Assembly: GCA_038501195.1 (NCBI GenBank)
Contig: JBBPUQ010000002.1
Coordinates: 2,480,001 to 2,544,000, forward strand
DNA: 64,000 nucleotides
Reading direction: 5' to 3'
Origin: Nemania diffusa
Taxonomy: Eukaryota > Ascomycota > Sordariomycetes > Xylariales > Xylariaceae
The translations under genes were made by a program, and so were the position numbers. The notes under the pieces are model-generated. The model made no database searches. It was given only the letters and a program-made list of their open reading frames with translations, and was not told where the DNA came from. Shown here in pieces: positions 33,935 to 46,107 of the stretch. How positions within the stretch are numbered: the stretch's first letter is position 1; each line of letters starts with the position of its first letter.

Positions 33935-35634
33935 GGTCTCCCATTAATCGTGCTATATGATCTATGGAATCTCGCGAGCTCACGGATCGGATCATTTAGG
34001 CTAGGAACGCCTAAAAACAGCACATTACATAAGACAAGACTAGCTTCTGCTGTCATTTTGACAGTTGGCATCTTGCGCGGAATAGTCTTCGTCAGCACAA
34101 TCACGAAAATCTCTTGGCCAACAACAATGAAAGCAAAAAAAAAAGGAGGAAAAATGGAGCGAGAAAAAACAAAAGACAACGGACAGAATCTCAAGGTCTC
34201 GATTTATGGCCTTAGAAATACTTATCACACCACCTAATATTAACCATCTTCAGCGACTCTAATTATCTCCGCGATGCCGGAGTTTTTACCATTTCGGCCT
34301 TTTCTACTTCCAGACACATTTCGGCTCATGTTATTGCCAACATGCTTAGACATCGGAGCCCCCTTTACACAAAACATTCTCTTCGATAGAGGGCGTTACA
34401 TCCTTGTCCTTTCTCATGATTACGTTACGCGGTACAAGGAAGGGAACAAAGGACAAAAAAGGGGCGTCGAATACATCTGATTTCTTAGATACGCACACAT
34501 CGCAGGGACGCTGCGTAAGGACACAGCACATCGAGAATTCTCTTCTGAACAACACCATTTTGCTCTTCATACGGATTTCTTTTCCCTCGCGCATGGCATC
34601 TAATATCGGCAACGACGAAACACGAACCTAGAATCGACGGAAACAATAGACTCATAATCATGAATATCACATAACGACTAAGGGCATGACACGGAAAAAC
34701 GGAAGGAAAAAACATAGACAAGGAAACAAAAAATAATGGTCAACTCCCCACCGCGAGGGGGGATATCTAATCAGGGACCCCCGCGAGGGGGTATCTACTC
34801 TGGGACCAGGGGGTTTCTCTCTAGACATCACAATCTTCTCGATCTTGCAAGGCATTACGATATTTGGCCCCGACCTAGAATTTCCGGTCTGGCGGACCAG
34901 ATATGGTGATGGATCAGACGAAGATAATGACGATACGAGAAAGGAGGTTTACCGGTGTAAACTATTCATTTTCATTTCCTATTTCCCCCCTAACCTAGAC
35001 TAGATTAGATAGGTATCTAGATTTTCAACCAGTTGGTCGAAAATAATTGCGCGCTGAGTTATTCATTCCCCTAGGCTTTGACTTGTTTAAACGTTTCTTG
35101 TGTATTTGTCTACGACTACCCACCAACTAGTACGGCCTACCAATAGTAACTGGGAGGCACAATGTGTAGTATCCGGACCCAAGCGGCAAATGCCGTGATG
35201 ACAACCTTGCATGTCATAGCTACCGGTGCTATGGATAACAGGCTTATGGTTTTGCCCTTGGACATGCAGGTAAGCCTAAACGTAGGTTCTCAAGTCTACG
35301 ACTTATGCTTTCCATATTCTCGTACCCAGCACCAAGCGAGATTAAAGAGTTGTCTGCGGAATCACATCTCTTGAGATGCTAGTTCACTCAGCAAAAAGCG
35401 AATGTAGCGGGTACTGAGAGAATGTACGAAGTAATTGTATATGCATGTATTTACCAGACACCTCGTGCTCGACATCGACAGGGGAATGCATAGCCTCTAG
35501 GTTGTGCGCACCTCGAGATAACCCTCGACCACTGCGCTTCTCGTCTCTGGCTATTTTACATATGAAAACGGAAAATGCGAGCATAAATGCGTTTAAGGCC
35601 TCTATCCGAATTTGGTATGCGCTTTTCATGCAGA
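33935..35634. other. Intergenic spacer with tandem repeat
   Basis: No supportable gene. It holds the 3' ends of convergent genes, an A/G-rich stretch at 34125-34175 and an imperfect 30-base direct repeat at 34751-34809 (listed separately). Confidence 0.5.
34751..34809. repeat. Imperfect 30-base tandem duplication
   Basis: Two adjacent copies of a unit beginning CCGCGAGGGG, continuing with TATCTA and ending in a GGGACC-type word (34751-34780 and 34781-34809). The copies differ by a 1-2 base indel and a few substitutions. Confidence 0.75.
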
Positions 35635-37158
35635 TCACCTATCAACCTCACCTGCGAAGAATCATTAGCGACGATTTTAGCGTTATTTAGATTAGACGAA
35701 CTTACCGAAAACCAGATCCATAGTACCGATCACAGCTACGGCATCGGCTAACATGTGACCTCTCGACACGTGGTCGAAGCCAGCCAGATGGGCAAAGCCA
35801 GGTGCTCGGATAGAGCATCGGTACGGACGCTCACTGCCGTCACTGACGAGATAGACACCCATTTCTCCCTTGGGCGCCTCGATGGCCGAGTATGTCTCTC
35901 CTGGCGGTACGGCATAACCCTTCGTGTATAGGAGGAAGTGGTGGATGAGAGCCTCCATGTTCTCCTTCATGGCGGTTCGCGGGGGTGGTGAGACTTTGTA
36001 GTCTTCTACCCGAACGGGGCCGGCAGGCATCTTGTTCAGGCACTGGTGAATAATACGGAGGGATTGCCGGAATTCCTCCATACGGCACAAGTATCTATCG
36101 TAGCAATCGCCGTTGACGCCGACAGGGACATCAAACTCGACCTGATCGTAGGCATCATAAGGCTGGCTCTTTCGGATATCCCAAGGGACACCAGACCCTC
36201 GCAGCATGACGCCACTGAAGGAAAGGTTGAGGGCCTCGGCGGCAGAAACGACGCCGATGCCCTGCAACCGTTGGAGCCAAATTCGGTTGTCTGTAAGCAT
36301 CTCTTCGGTTTCGTCGATACGATCACCAAACTGAGTAGCCCATTGGTAGATATCGTCGAGGAGACCGACGGGAATATCTTGGTGGACACCGCCAGGCCTG
36401 ACGTAGGCGGCGTGGAGACGGGCTCCGGAGACACGCTCGTAGAACTCCTACATTTGGGAGGTTGGATATTAGTCTTCGCCTTGAGATTGAAAGTTGTCGT
36501 ATGCTAATGAGATAAGCAGACATACCATTAACTTTTCTCGCTCCTCGAACCCCCACAAGAAAGGCGTCAACGCACCGACGTCCATGGCGTGGGACAGGAC
36601 GGACATGAGGTGGTTCAGTATACGGGTGATCTCGCCAAACAAGGTCCGAATCCATTTCGCTCTCTCGGGAATCTCGACGTTGAGGAGCTTTTCGACGGCC
36701 AGGGCAAAGCATTGCTCGTTGGTCATCATGGACACGTAATCGAGTCGGTCGAAGTAGGGCAGAGCTTGTAGATAGGTCTTGTATTCAATCAACTTCTCAG
36801 TGCCTCGATGTAGAAGACCGACGTGGGGATCGGCGCGCATAATAATCTCTCCCCTGGTCTCGAGAATAAGACGCAACACGCCGTGGGCAGCGGGATGCTG
36901 AGGGCCGAAGTTGACGGTGTAATGGCGGACCTTGCGGTCTTCGACGCTAATCTCCCGCGCGACATCGAGGGGATTGCGGAGGTCGGGTTCGGCGTCGACG
37001 GGTTCGAGGGGCTGCAGCGTGGTTCGTTGATGCAGCTCGCTGTTGGCTCGCCGAGCAGTGCTGGAAAAGGCGCGTATACAGGACGAGGGTCTTATACAGG
37101 GTCTTACAAGCTGCAGGCGCCTGGCGCCGCAGCCTGCGATGCGGTAGAGCGACGCCAT
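35635..37158 (-). CDS. nuo49: NADH:ubiquinone oxidoreductase 49 kDa subunit (NDUFS2)
   Basis: Core subunit of mitochondrial complex I, forming with the PSST subunit the quinone-reducing site. Exons are 36526..37158, 35706..36447 and a 17-nt terminal exon 35635..35651; 463 residues. The Arg/Ser-rich N-terminus (to about residue 37) is a mitochondrial presequence. Signatures: [17 protein letters not shown] (quinone-site His), [83 protein letters not shown] and [16 protein letters not shown]. The splice of the last exon (TTCG joined to GTGAGG...) yields the canonical ending DLVFGEVDR. Without that 17-nt exon the protein would end in KFV instead. Confidence 0.97.
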
Positions 37159-38380
37159 CTGCGTTGTGTGCAGGTCAATTGGGCGACGAGGTTAATTAGT
37201 TCATCGAGCTCGGTGGCAACGACCCTCTCGACCGAGCTGCCTCGAGGTCTAAGCTAAGCCCATGTCAATTGGAATTAATGTGCTCGTCATTGGGCCGCAG
37301 CAATGTTTTTCCGGCCCCCACTATATAAGTACGTACCTATAATACATCATCGATTACATCTACATCTTCACATCTTCCTTAGATATTTGAACAACAAATT
37401 AACTTCATTTTACACTTACGTTTAAATAAGGCACCCGAGAGATGTAAATAAATATTCTGAAAAGTCTGTAGTCGATCTCGACTTCACACCACAATACTGC
37501 GTGTTATAGACTAATAAGTGAACTAAGTATTATCCATAAACCTAACTTCTAGTGCATCGCTGTAGGCCATTTCTCTCTATCTCTTTCTCTCTCTTTATGC
37601 ATGCAATGTATTGTATTTTTTTTATTCAAATGTCCGGGGCTACATAGTTGCAGTTCACATTCGGATAAGGGATGTGTATGTTGTGAAGACTGAAAAGATA
37701 CGAACTGGTTTAGGTAAATTAGTTTATCATTAGCCTCGGCATATTCTACTACCATAATTTAAATATCAGTGCTATCAATGTAATGGCATCCATCACAGAG
37801 CATCGGAAGCACGCTACGCGGGAATGGCGTGAAAGCCAATTCCAGGCTAGGGGGCAATCTTAGAGCTACAACAGGAGACAAAGTTTGGGCTAAAACAAAA
37901 TCTCTAAACCGAGCAGTCAATGCCAGCCTAGTTATGCTGTGCCTCGCTTGCGCTACTACACAGATTCTTCGCTAGGCTCTAGAAGTGTGATCATAGCCTG
38001 TTGAGGCTTCAAGGGCATTGGGCAGGAGATGAAGACAGAATTATTACTAGACAATATGTTAGGCTTGAAAATGAGGACGAGCAAGAAGGGTACTGTGGCC
38101 TAAACTTCAGAAAACACGCTGAGACCTTTGCTTTAAATACGAATCGGAGACGAGTAATATAGTTAGAACGACTTTCAAGGGCGAATTTTGCAGATTCACT
38201 TTTTTCTCCTTTTTTATAATAGGAGTGGCGATGCTAAGCTAAGTTAAGTCAACGACGAAAAAAAGCCAATCGTAATAATTCCACTAAGTATTCTCATCGA
38301 CCTAAGCACGTCCACTCAGCAATCAAGCAACACCTACAACTCAAGGCCGAACAAAGTCCCAACACGAGATACTGCCTAAC
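37159..38380. other. Intergenic spacer
   Basis: Promoter of the complex I gene and 3' end of the GH2 gene. Includes a CTCTCTATCTCTTTCTCTCTC tract at about 37570-37592 and T-rich runs. No gene seen. Confidence 0.5.
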
Positions 38381-40630
38381 CTAGGTCCCGGTCCCTTTAG
38401 AAAAGCTGTCATGGTATCTCTTCTGCGCGGCATCGAAAATCCTCTTGACCTCCGCCGCCGGGATCTTCTCCCTCCTATCAAACGAATACACACCATTGAC
38501 CTCCTGCTCGATATCCGATCTGCGCAAGCGGGGCGCGAGTTAGCAAAGCCACGAGAACACACGCAAAGGGGACCATGAAGAGGAGGACCTACAACTGCGT
38601 GTACACGAACCCGCTGCAATGGCTTCCCTGGGTAACCGCCTCGACGAGCGCCTCGATGCGGCTCACGAGATCGCCCGCGTTGCTCGCGGTCGTGTAGCCC
38701 CAGTCGCCGCCGCCGCCCTGGGGCTGGATTCCGTCGCCCCCGGCGCCGGCGGGAGCGATGTTCACGCCCGCGAACTCGGTGCAAATGACTGGGGCGCCGG
38801 GGCGGTGCGTTGTCGCGGGGTCGTGGGCCCCGATGGGGCCGACGAACATGGGGCGGCCGGCCCAGCCTCGGTCGAGCGTGCACTCGAGCGTCGCGCAGGA
38901 CTTGGAGAGGGCTGGGGCGTCCGAGTAGTCGTGGAATGTGCTTAGGTCTGTTAGCACGTGCTCCCAGCCGCAGTTGTCGTTTACAGGCCGTGTGGGATCA
39001 AGGGACCTGCGGTCGGCCAGGTTAGTACAATGCTAAGGGTTGACGAGGGGTGTGGATGTAGGTACTTCGTTAGGTAGTATAGCGAGCGGACGTGGTCCCG
39101 CTGCTCGACATTGTCCTTGAGGCTTGGGTATCCCCAGGACTCGTTCACCGGCGTCCACGTGATGATGGACGGATGGTTGATGTCGCGCTTCACGGCCTCG
39201 GTCCATTCTTGGTTCATCCGATCCTTGTACTCGGCGCTGAACTCGTACGCGTTCGCCATTTCGCCCCAGACGAGGTATCCGAGCTTGTCGGCCCAGTACA
39301 GAAACACGGGGTCTTCGACTTTCTGGTGCTTTCGGCACCCATTGAACCCCATCTTTTTCGCAAGGACAATGTCTTCCTTGAGGCTTTCGGGCGTGGGGGG
39401 AGTCATGCCCGTCTCCGGCCAGTATCCTTGGTCGAGACATAGAGCCTGGAAAAGGGGCTTGCCGTTGAGCCGGAATGTGCCGTCGCCCTTGCTCCAATCG
39501 AGATGGCGGAAACCTGTGTATGTCTTGACTTCATCTATTACTTTGCCCCCCGAGTCGCATAATCGAATTACAAGGTCGTAGAGGGTAGGGTGGTCAGGCG
39601 ACCAAAGGGCCAGCCCATTATGCCAGCAATCAGTATTTTCGTAAGGTGCAATGCCAGTCACAGACTGTGGTGCGCTCTCCCTTTGGTCTTCACTCAGTGC
39701 CAATGGAAGCTTTACAGAAGCGAAGTCCTTGTCTTTCGGCAAGTTCTCCTTCTTCTTTCCAACTGGGAATCCGTTGAGGATGCCTTCAATCTCGACACTA
39801 TAGGCATGACCGGCTCTCCTTCCAAGAACGGCTATTTCCGCATCGAGAACTCCGCTGAAAATGTCGTTTGATTTTAACACGGTGCCTGCGCTGCTGTTAC
39901 CTAGGCGGGTAGCCGGCACTACCTCAAGAGCCACAGGTTGCCAGATGCCGCTGGATGGCGTATAGAAAATGCTCTCAGGTTGGGGAGCCCAATATTGCTT
40001 CCCGCGTGGCTGGCCAAGGTCATACGGCGAATCCTGAACCCGTAGAACCAGCTGGAGCTCACCTTTCCCTGTGCTCTTCCAAACACTAGTCAAGGCGTCC
40101 GTAATGTCAACATCGAAAGGCACGTGTCCTCCCCGGTGCTTGCCGACGAGGTGCCCGGACGCCCAGAGCGTGACCTCATAGTCGACTGCGCCGAACCGGA
40201 CGAGCACGCGGTCGCCGGCCTCGATCTCGGCCTTGGCGCGGGGGTCCGAGACCGGCCGCTCGTACCATAACACCTCATGGGCATCCTTTTCGTGGAGACC
40301 CGAGGCCGGCGCTTGGAAGACGAAGGGCACGACTATCGGCTTCTTGGAATTCTCGCGACGCCCGTCTTTCCGGCCCTGGAATCCCTTCGCGATGAGCTCG
40401 GGAAAGGCGGCGAGCCGCTGGGCTTCGGCCTCCGCATCGGCGGCGCTGCTGGGGTCCGACGCGCTGCTCACGGAAACCTTGTCGGGCACGCCGTTGATGT
40501 GCCACGCCTCTCTTAGTCCGACGTCTTCATCGTCGAAAAGAATGGTCCACTGGTCATTGATAGGCGCCCATCTGTGATTCGTATGAACGAAGTCGGGGCG
40601 TGGGTAAGAGTCCTTTGACTGGTAGGCCAT
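38381..40630 (-). CDS. Glycoside hydrolase family 2 protein
   Basis: Retaining glycosidase of the beta-galactosidase/beta-glucuronidase/beta-mannosidase family. Exons are 39066..40630, 38593..39006 and 38381..38519; 705 residues. The N-terminal jelly-roll sugar-binding domain includes VLWYERPV, LVRFGAVDYEVTLWASGHLVGKHRGGHVPF and PRGKQYW...GIWQPVALEVV. An immunoglobulin-like domain ends at YTGFRHLDW. The TIM barrel starts at FRLNGKPLFQALCLDQGYWPE. The acid/base Glu is in TPVNESWGYP and the nucleophile Glu is probably in VICTEFAGVN. The third exon ends the barrel with GVYSFDRREKIPA. There is no signal peptide (MAYQSKDSYPRP), so an intracellular enzyme is likely. The substrate cannot be told from the sequence. 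Confidence 0.92.
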
Positions 40631-41455
40631 GTCGCTGCTTCAAAGTTCACGGGCGTAGGTATCAATTTGGGGTTGGGTCGGATAATGTGGGAATGGGAAT
40701 CATGGGGAACGAGAAGTGAGGGGGGAACGGGAAGGCAGTGTTGGACCCTGCATGGTCGCACAGGTCGCAATTACGAGGGGATCACCGGTCCCTGAAAATC
40801 ATTACTTCACTTTATTTAAAAGCTTGCGTGTCGAGATCTAGCTGGAGCGAGGGGCCGGTTTTTTTGACGTCATTTCTACCCTTGAGGCCGTCCGATGCAT
40901 TGAAAAATGGGCACTAACTGCATCATATATAGTACCTAGGTATTAGCAGTAATATATAGAGCCTTCCGTCTGCATTTTCACAAGTCGCTGTTGGCTGGCT
41001 GTCTGGCTGGCTGGCTAGGAACAGGAGAGCCAAGATCAAATGGAGGTGCAGGAGGGGTGATACGAATATTATTAAATACTGCAATAACTTTTGTAGTATT
41101 AAGTTCATCTTTTGGCGCATTGGTTCCAATATTTCTAACAAATACTGTTCAAGGCTTGCCCTAGCTAAGAGAACTGCTACACCATTTCCCATTCTCTCTA
41201 GAAACGGGATATGTGGCTCAAGTAGCAGCTCTATCTGGTTTGGTTGTGTTCATGCATCGCAAGAAAACATAGAATGTCCGTGTTCTTCTTCATTATGCAA
41301 TATCATCATTTCATTCAATTGTATGTGTCGTATCAGACCTCCTATCGTTAACCCCGAACGCCAACACGGAGTTGATGACCTGAGCCACCCTTCGTCCACT
41401 ATTAATCCGTACATGATCATGACCCTGTCAGCTCCTTTTCGTCTTGGAAGTCACT
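40631..41455. other. Intergenic spacer
   Basis: GH2 promoter and MCM4 3' end. A short TGGC/TGGCTGGC repeat lies at about 40990-41018. No gene seen. Confidence 0.5.
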
Positions 41456-44400
41456 TTAGGCGACACCTGTGACGCGTCTAACGCTCTTCCTAGCACCTTC
41501 GCCGGTAATCATGACTAGGCCTTCCATCTCTAGTGCTCTCATTGTCTCTGCGAAATTGGATGGTTCGACTGGAATGCTTGCTCCCTCGTTCAATCTCCTG
41601 CTCACCTCGCTGAACCTTATGCTCTGGCCGCCTGCAGTCAACTCGTCCACCAAACGTAGAGTTGCGTCCTTCAACTCAGCTTTGCGTTTCCGTTCTGCTG
41701 CGCTGGTGCCTTCGGTAAGAAGACTCATGTCGATCCGGCCTTGCGAATCAGTTGCCGCTGTCTTCAGAGCCGACTGAATCAGGCGTTCAGCCTCTAGAAC
41801 ATCGGCCTTGGTCACGACTAGTGAAAGCCTCATCTTGGCATGTGCCTCAGCCAGACGAATCATAGATTCTAGTTGACGAGTGGTGGCCGTGATACGTTTC
41901 TCTGCAGCACGAACATCTTGACCTAGCTTACGCATATTGACGTAAGCTTCAACGAGAGCCTGCGAAGCATCCTGTGACAGCGTAGGATGGATGTGAGCCC
42001 TAGCATACGAGATGTAACTAGTCAAGAACTCCACGGGCTGTGAATTATCGTTAGCAAGCGGCAAATATAAAGTAGCTATAAACAAACTTACGAGGATTTC
42101 GTCTTTAGAACTTGCTGACTGTGGCTTGTCCTCCAAATACATCGACAGGAGATGTCGCGCTAATCTTCGGTCGGCCGATTCATTGACGCGGTCAAGAATC
42201 AGATACACTAGATCGAATCGGGATAAAAGTGTCGGGGGTAGATCGATGTTTTGGGGGACGGGAAGATCGGGGTTATATCGAGAACCGATAGGGTTGGCCG
42301 ACGCCAATATACTGGTTCTTGCATTTAACGTCGTGATAATTCCCGCCTTTGCTACCGAAACGGTCTGCTGCTCCATAACTTCGTGAAGCACAGATCGCGT
42401 GGAATCCGTCATTTTATCAAACTCATCGATACAGCAAACACCACCATCGGACAAAACAAGCGCGCCAGACTCGAGCACCAGCTGTCGTGTCTCGGGGTCC
42501 CGGCTGACGTACGCAGTTAGACCGACAGCAGAAGAACCCTTGCCACTTGTATACACACCGCGAGGTGCGATTTTGTGAACATATTGTAATATCTGGGACT
42601 TGGAGGTAGAAGGATCACCGCATAACAAGACGTTGATATCGCCACGGTATTTCGGACTGCCGCCGCGCTCGAAAGTTTTATTCGTGCCACCAAACATCTG
42701 TAGAAGGATGCCCTTCTTCACATCGTCCATTTCGTAGACTGAAGGAGCTAAAGATCGAGCTAGGAGCTCGTAGATATCCGGACGAGCGGCTGTGGCCTTG
42801 ATTTTCTCTTCCTCTTCGGGAGTGATCTTTCGCACCTCTTCGATCTTGTTGTCTGTGTCGTTGGGCTCAAGCTCAAGTGTCGAGAGGTCCGCATCCAAGC
42901 GTTTGTCATCCACTTTGGCGACGTGGACAACGTCCACAAAAGTCTTGAATACGCTCTTCACTGTCCGCATGCGAGGGTTGACACGGACGGGACTGACACG
43001 GTATATACCAGTTATCCGAACACGGTCACCGGCTTTGCAGAAGTCCACCAGTTCGTTATAAACGCAAACCGACACGGAATGAGGTGTCTGCCCAGCAGGC
43101 ACAGCATCCGGAGTCTCTTGTAACTTGATCACTTGCTTGTCTTCGAATTCACATCGGTTGTGCACGATTTGCATAGAGTTCTTTTGGGCACACATTGGCC
43201 GGGGGCATTCGGTGGGTTCTCGAATCTTGCCTCTGTCGAGGCCAACCAAGAGTGAGTGACTACAAACATTGCACCGGAAGAATGCCTGTCTCATGTCGGG
43301 GATGACAGGAGTTGTCCGAATCACAAGCCCCTTGATACAAATGAGTTTGTCCATATCAGAAGGATTGAGATCTCGGAGGTTAATAACGTCATCTAGGCCG
43401 CAAGGCCGCGTCATATAAGTCTGATCCATGACCTTCTCCTCCAGAGTTGGACCCTGCTGGGTGCGCTGCGATTGCACAGGTTCCTCACTTCTCTCTGAGC
43501 TCGGAAACTGCATATCAGAGCTTGGGGCGGAACTTCGCTGCGTAAGAGATACCCCGTTACTCTGGCTTCTCTGCCTTGACATTTCTGCCTGTGCGAGTTC
43601 GATCATGACATCATGAACAGACTGGTCCATGAGAGGAACGATTTCCTGTGGATAGTGCTGGATTTGGTGCCATATCTTCCTGGTGGGTGGGTAAAGCTTG
43701 AAGTCACGGATATCCACATAGAGAATCCGCTGGCCAAGAATCAACATGTTCTGGAGCTCTTCCCAGTATGGCTTCGATGTTGCTGTGGGATCTGCATCCG
43801 TTTCCTCTGTTGTCATGCCTTCATGCCACATGCGATACTTCTTGGTAAAATTTCTCAGGAAGTCCTTGAAGGCGGCATAGGTGTCATCGATAGAGACGGT
43901 AGTACCCCAGATCGTAGCATTGTCTTGTCCGCTCAAAGCATCGGCATCTGAAGTCGGGTTCGCGTCAGAGTGGATTTCGCGGACAACGCGGCCTGTGTCG
44001 TCGAGGATTACACGGCTGCTGCTGCGAGCACCGCCGCTGAATATTTCCGAATTGATGTCACCTCTCCGGGGTCTAGCTCGAGGGGTCCCAGCGGGCCCGA
44101 CGAATAGTCCGCTACTTTCACTTCGAAGGTCGGATTGGGGATGCAATCCCCGGCCGGGACTTGAACTTGGCTCGTATCGAATAGGGGAAGACTCTACAAT
44201 GTGGATCAGCAGCCCTGTCTAATCAACTGTGACCAAGCGCAAGGACTTACCTCCAATTAGGCCTCTAGATGCCCTCGGCGTCCGGTCGCCATCAGACTCG
44301 GTCGACTGCGTGTGTGTCATATGACGAAGAGGCGAGCTGGGTGGAGCACCACTATTGTTGGTACTCTGGCTTTCGGTATTGTGTCGCAAAGGTGACGATG

Positions 44401-44602
44401 CACCATTGTTGTTGTTGTTGTTGGCGTTCCCATTCGCAGGCGAAGACTGATAGAATAGAGGGCTCGACACCAATTGCGACGGGCGATTGTTACGAGGCGT
44501 AGCGCCATTCTGTGATGCTGCCTGCTGGGAACTGCGCGTGTTGCGGGTGGGAGTGCCCGCCGCCGAACTACGCTGGCTACGGCGTTGAGTAGGGGACGAC
44601 AT
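41456..44602 (-). CDS. MCM4: DNA replication licensing factor MCM4
   Basis: Subunit of the MCM2-7 replicative helicase. Exons are 44251..44602, 42092..44193 and 41456..42037; 1011 residues. The N-terminus is a long Ser/Thr/Gln/Asn-rich tail with many SP/TP sites, the usual target of DDK/CDK. The zinc-binding region is FFRCNVCSHSLLVGLDRGK...ECPRPMCAQKNSMQ. AAA+ motifs: GDPSTSKSQILQYV (Walker A), GGVCCIDEFDKM (Walker B) and LLSRFDLVYL (Arg finger). The intron at 42038..42091 is 54 nt, phase 0 and stop-free, so the unspliced frame stays open; it is called an intron because it has GTAAGT, GCTAAC and CACAG signals and interrupts the conserved EIL-PVEFLTSYISYAR. A winged-helix region ends the protein. 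Confidence 0.97.
42038..42091 (-). other. 54-nt stop-free intron in MCM4
   Basis: Minus-strand GTAAGT donor, GCTAAC branch and TTCACAG acceptor. Length 54 (a multiple of 3), phase 0, with no in-frame stop. If retained it would insert 18 hydrophobic residues (VSLFIATLYLPL...) into the post-AAA+ region. Confidence 0.9.
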
Positions 44603-44816
44603 CGCAAAGAACGAGAAACAAACGGTGATCGAGATGTAGTGTTGGTCTCCTAAAGCAGACGCTGATGTGAGAGTTCGAAGTCTAGGTGCAGAATGAGTAC
44701 AATGATAGAACAGAAAAACCACACTACTGACGAGGATAACTGTATCGTAGATAGTGGGAAATCGATTGGGGGTTTTCTGGCTAGCTCGTCGCGAGTAAAA
44801 AGAGACCCCTTGCAGA

Positions 44817-44822
44817 ACGCGT
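44817..44822. promoter_or_regulatory. ACGCGT (MCB-type) word upstream of MCM4
   Basis: A perfect ACGCGT palindrome lies 215 bases before the MCM4 start codon, within a G+C-rich patch. This is the MluI cell-cycle box bound by MBF at G1/S genes in yeasts, and MCM genes are classic targets. The same word occurs three more times in coding or other sequence of the window, so one copy is only suggestive. Confidence 0.4.
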
Positions 44823-45339
44823 CGTGGCGCGTGCAGAGCGCGTAAAGTGGAAAATAATGTACATCTACTTAAATAATTATTATATGCAGCTAAACCAGAC
44901 CAAGACAAACTGACATAGATCAGCCCCATTTATTACGGACTAGAATACAGATCTTGTAACCTTATTTTCTCAACAACGCTGATATATATAATAGTACACC
45001 ATATACTATTCGATAGGAGTTTTAATTGCGCATCGAATAAGCCTGATTACAAAATAGCTTTTGTACTGAAACAATACGGGTGGCATAGCATAAATTATTT
45101 GGTGACGTCACGTAAATTGTCTGCGGTGTCGCGTTTGTCCTCGCACGTTACTTGGGTAGAAAAAGTGGGGTTTTAAGGTAGTTGAAAGCATACTTTCCAA
45201 AAATTATCTTATATAAAAAGTAGTAAGGTCACCGCAACATAATACCTACATGAAAACACAATCAATGCAATGAATTCAACTCGATTCCATGCCATCGCTT
45301 ACATCTCTTACACTGGATACTACTAGGTGTTGGACCACC

Positions 45340-45403
45340 TTTTGCCTCGCCCCCATTTTGCCTCGCCCCCATTTTGCCTAGCCCCCATTTTGCCTAGCCC
45401 CCA
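45340..45403. repeat. Four tandem copies of a 16-base unit
   Basis: Unit TTTTGCCTNGCCCCCA, four perfect-length copies with no gap. The first two copies have C and the last two A at the variable position. No inverted partner was seen within the next kilobase. Confidence 0.9.
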
Positions 45404-46107
45404 AATGTGTTCGGAATAGCGCTGTATCGATAGATAGCGATCCTGGTGATAGAGGCATTACTAATCTTTCCGATTACAGAGATAGCTTCGCTTAATTATA
45501 AGCATTTGCGAAAGATTTTTTATGGGAAGAGGATTTTTGCATATTGTTACTCATAAATCAAGGTCGCGGCGGGGATCAAGTGGCCAATGGCTCGCCAATC
45601 AGTTGGCATGGCTTTCCTACTTGCGTTCAGGCATGTTAGGAGTCAATGTGAACAGTGAGGAGTGTGTGAGTGATTGGGTTTTAGAAGTGGAATTACTACC
45701 TCGCGTAGGTAGTGTTGCATTTTATTGCTATCCCAAGCTCAGTTTCGTGGGCACAATACCTGCCCAATTTCTCCATCCCAAGAGTCACATTGTCTTCGTT
45801 TGTATTGTCAAAATCAAGAAGGAGTCTCCAGTAAAGGCCATTATATCACTTCCAAGTAGGCTGCCAGGCAATAAAGTCACATTAGGGTAGTAGTTGCTCC
45901 GAAGCGTTGAGTCTAACCTAGAGAGTAGATATATATAAAGGTCGAGAACCTCCCCCAAGTGTTGGAGAGAGGATTGAGCCCTTACTCCTGATTACATTCT
46001 GCCCATTTTCGAGCAACCAACTACAGCTTATGTGCGGCCTAGCTTCACTCTAGAGGCAAATACTCCTGCTATAAACTGTTAGCATCGAAAGTGCCGCAAG
46101 GGTGACT

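Larger units (their letters stand above)
44603..46107. other. Intergenic spacer with tandem repeat
   Basis: MCM4 promoter side (with an ACGCGT word) and upstream region of the HET-domain gene. AT-rich at 44930-45290. Contains a fourfold 16-base tandem repeat at 45340-45403. A 122-codon open frame at 45522-45890 has no recognisable features. Confidence 0.5.

Noticed and set aside
45522..45890. 122-codon plus-strand frame from an ATG
   Set aside because: No recognisable domain, mixed composition and AT-rich context; not enough to call a gene.
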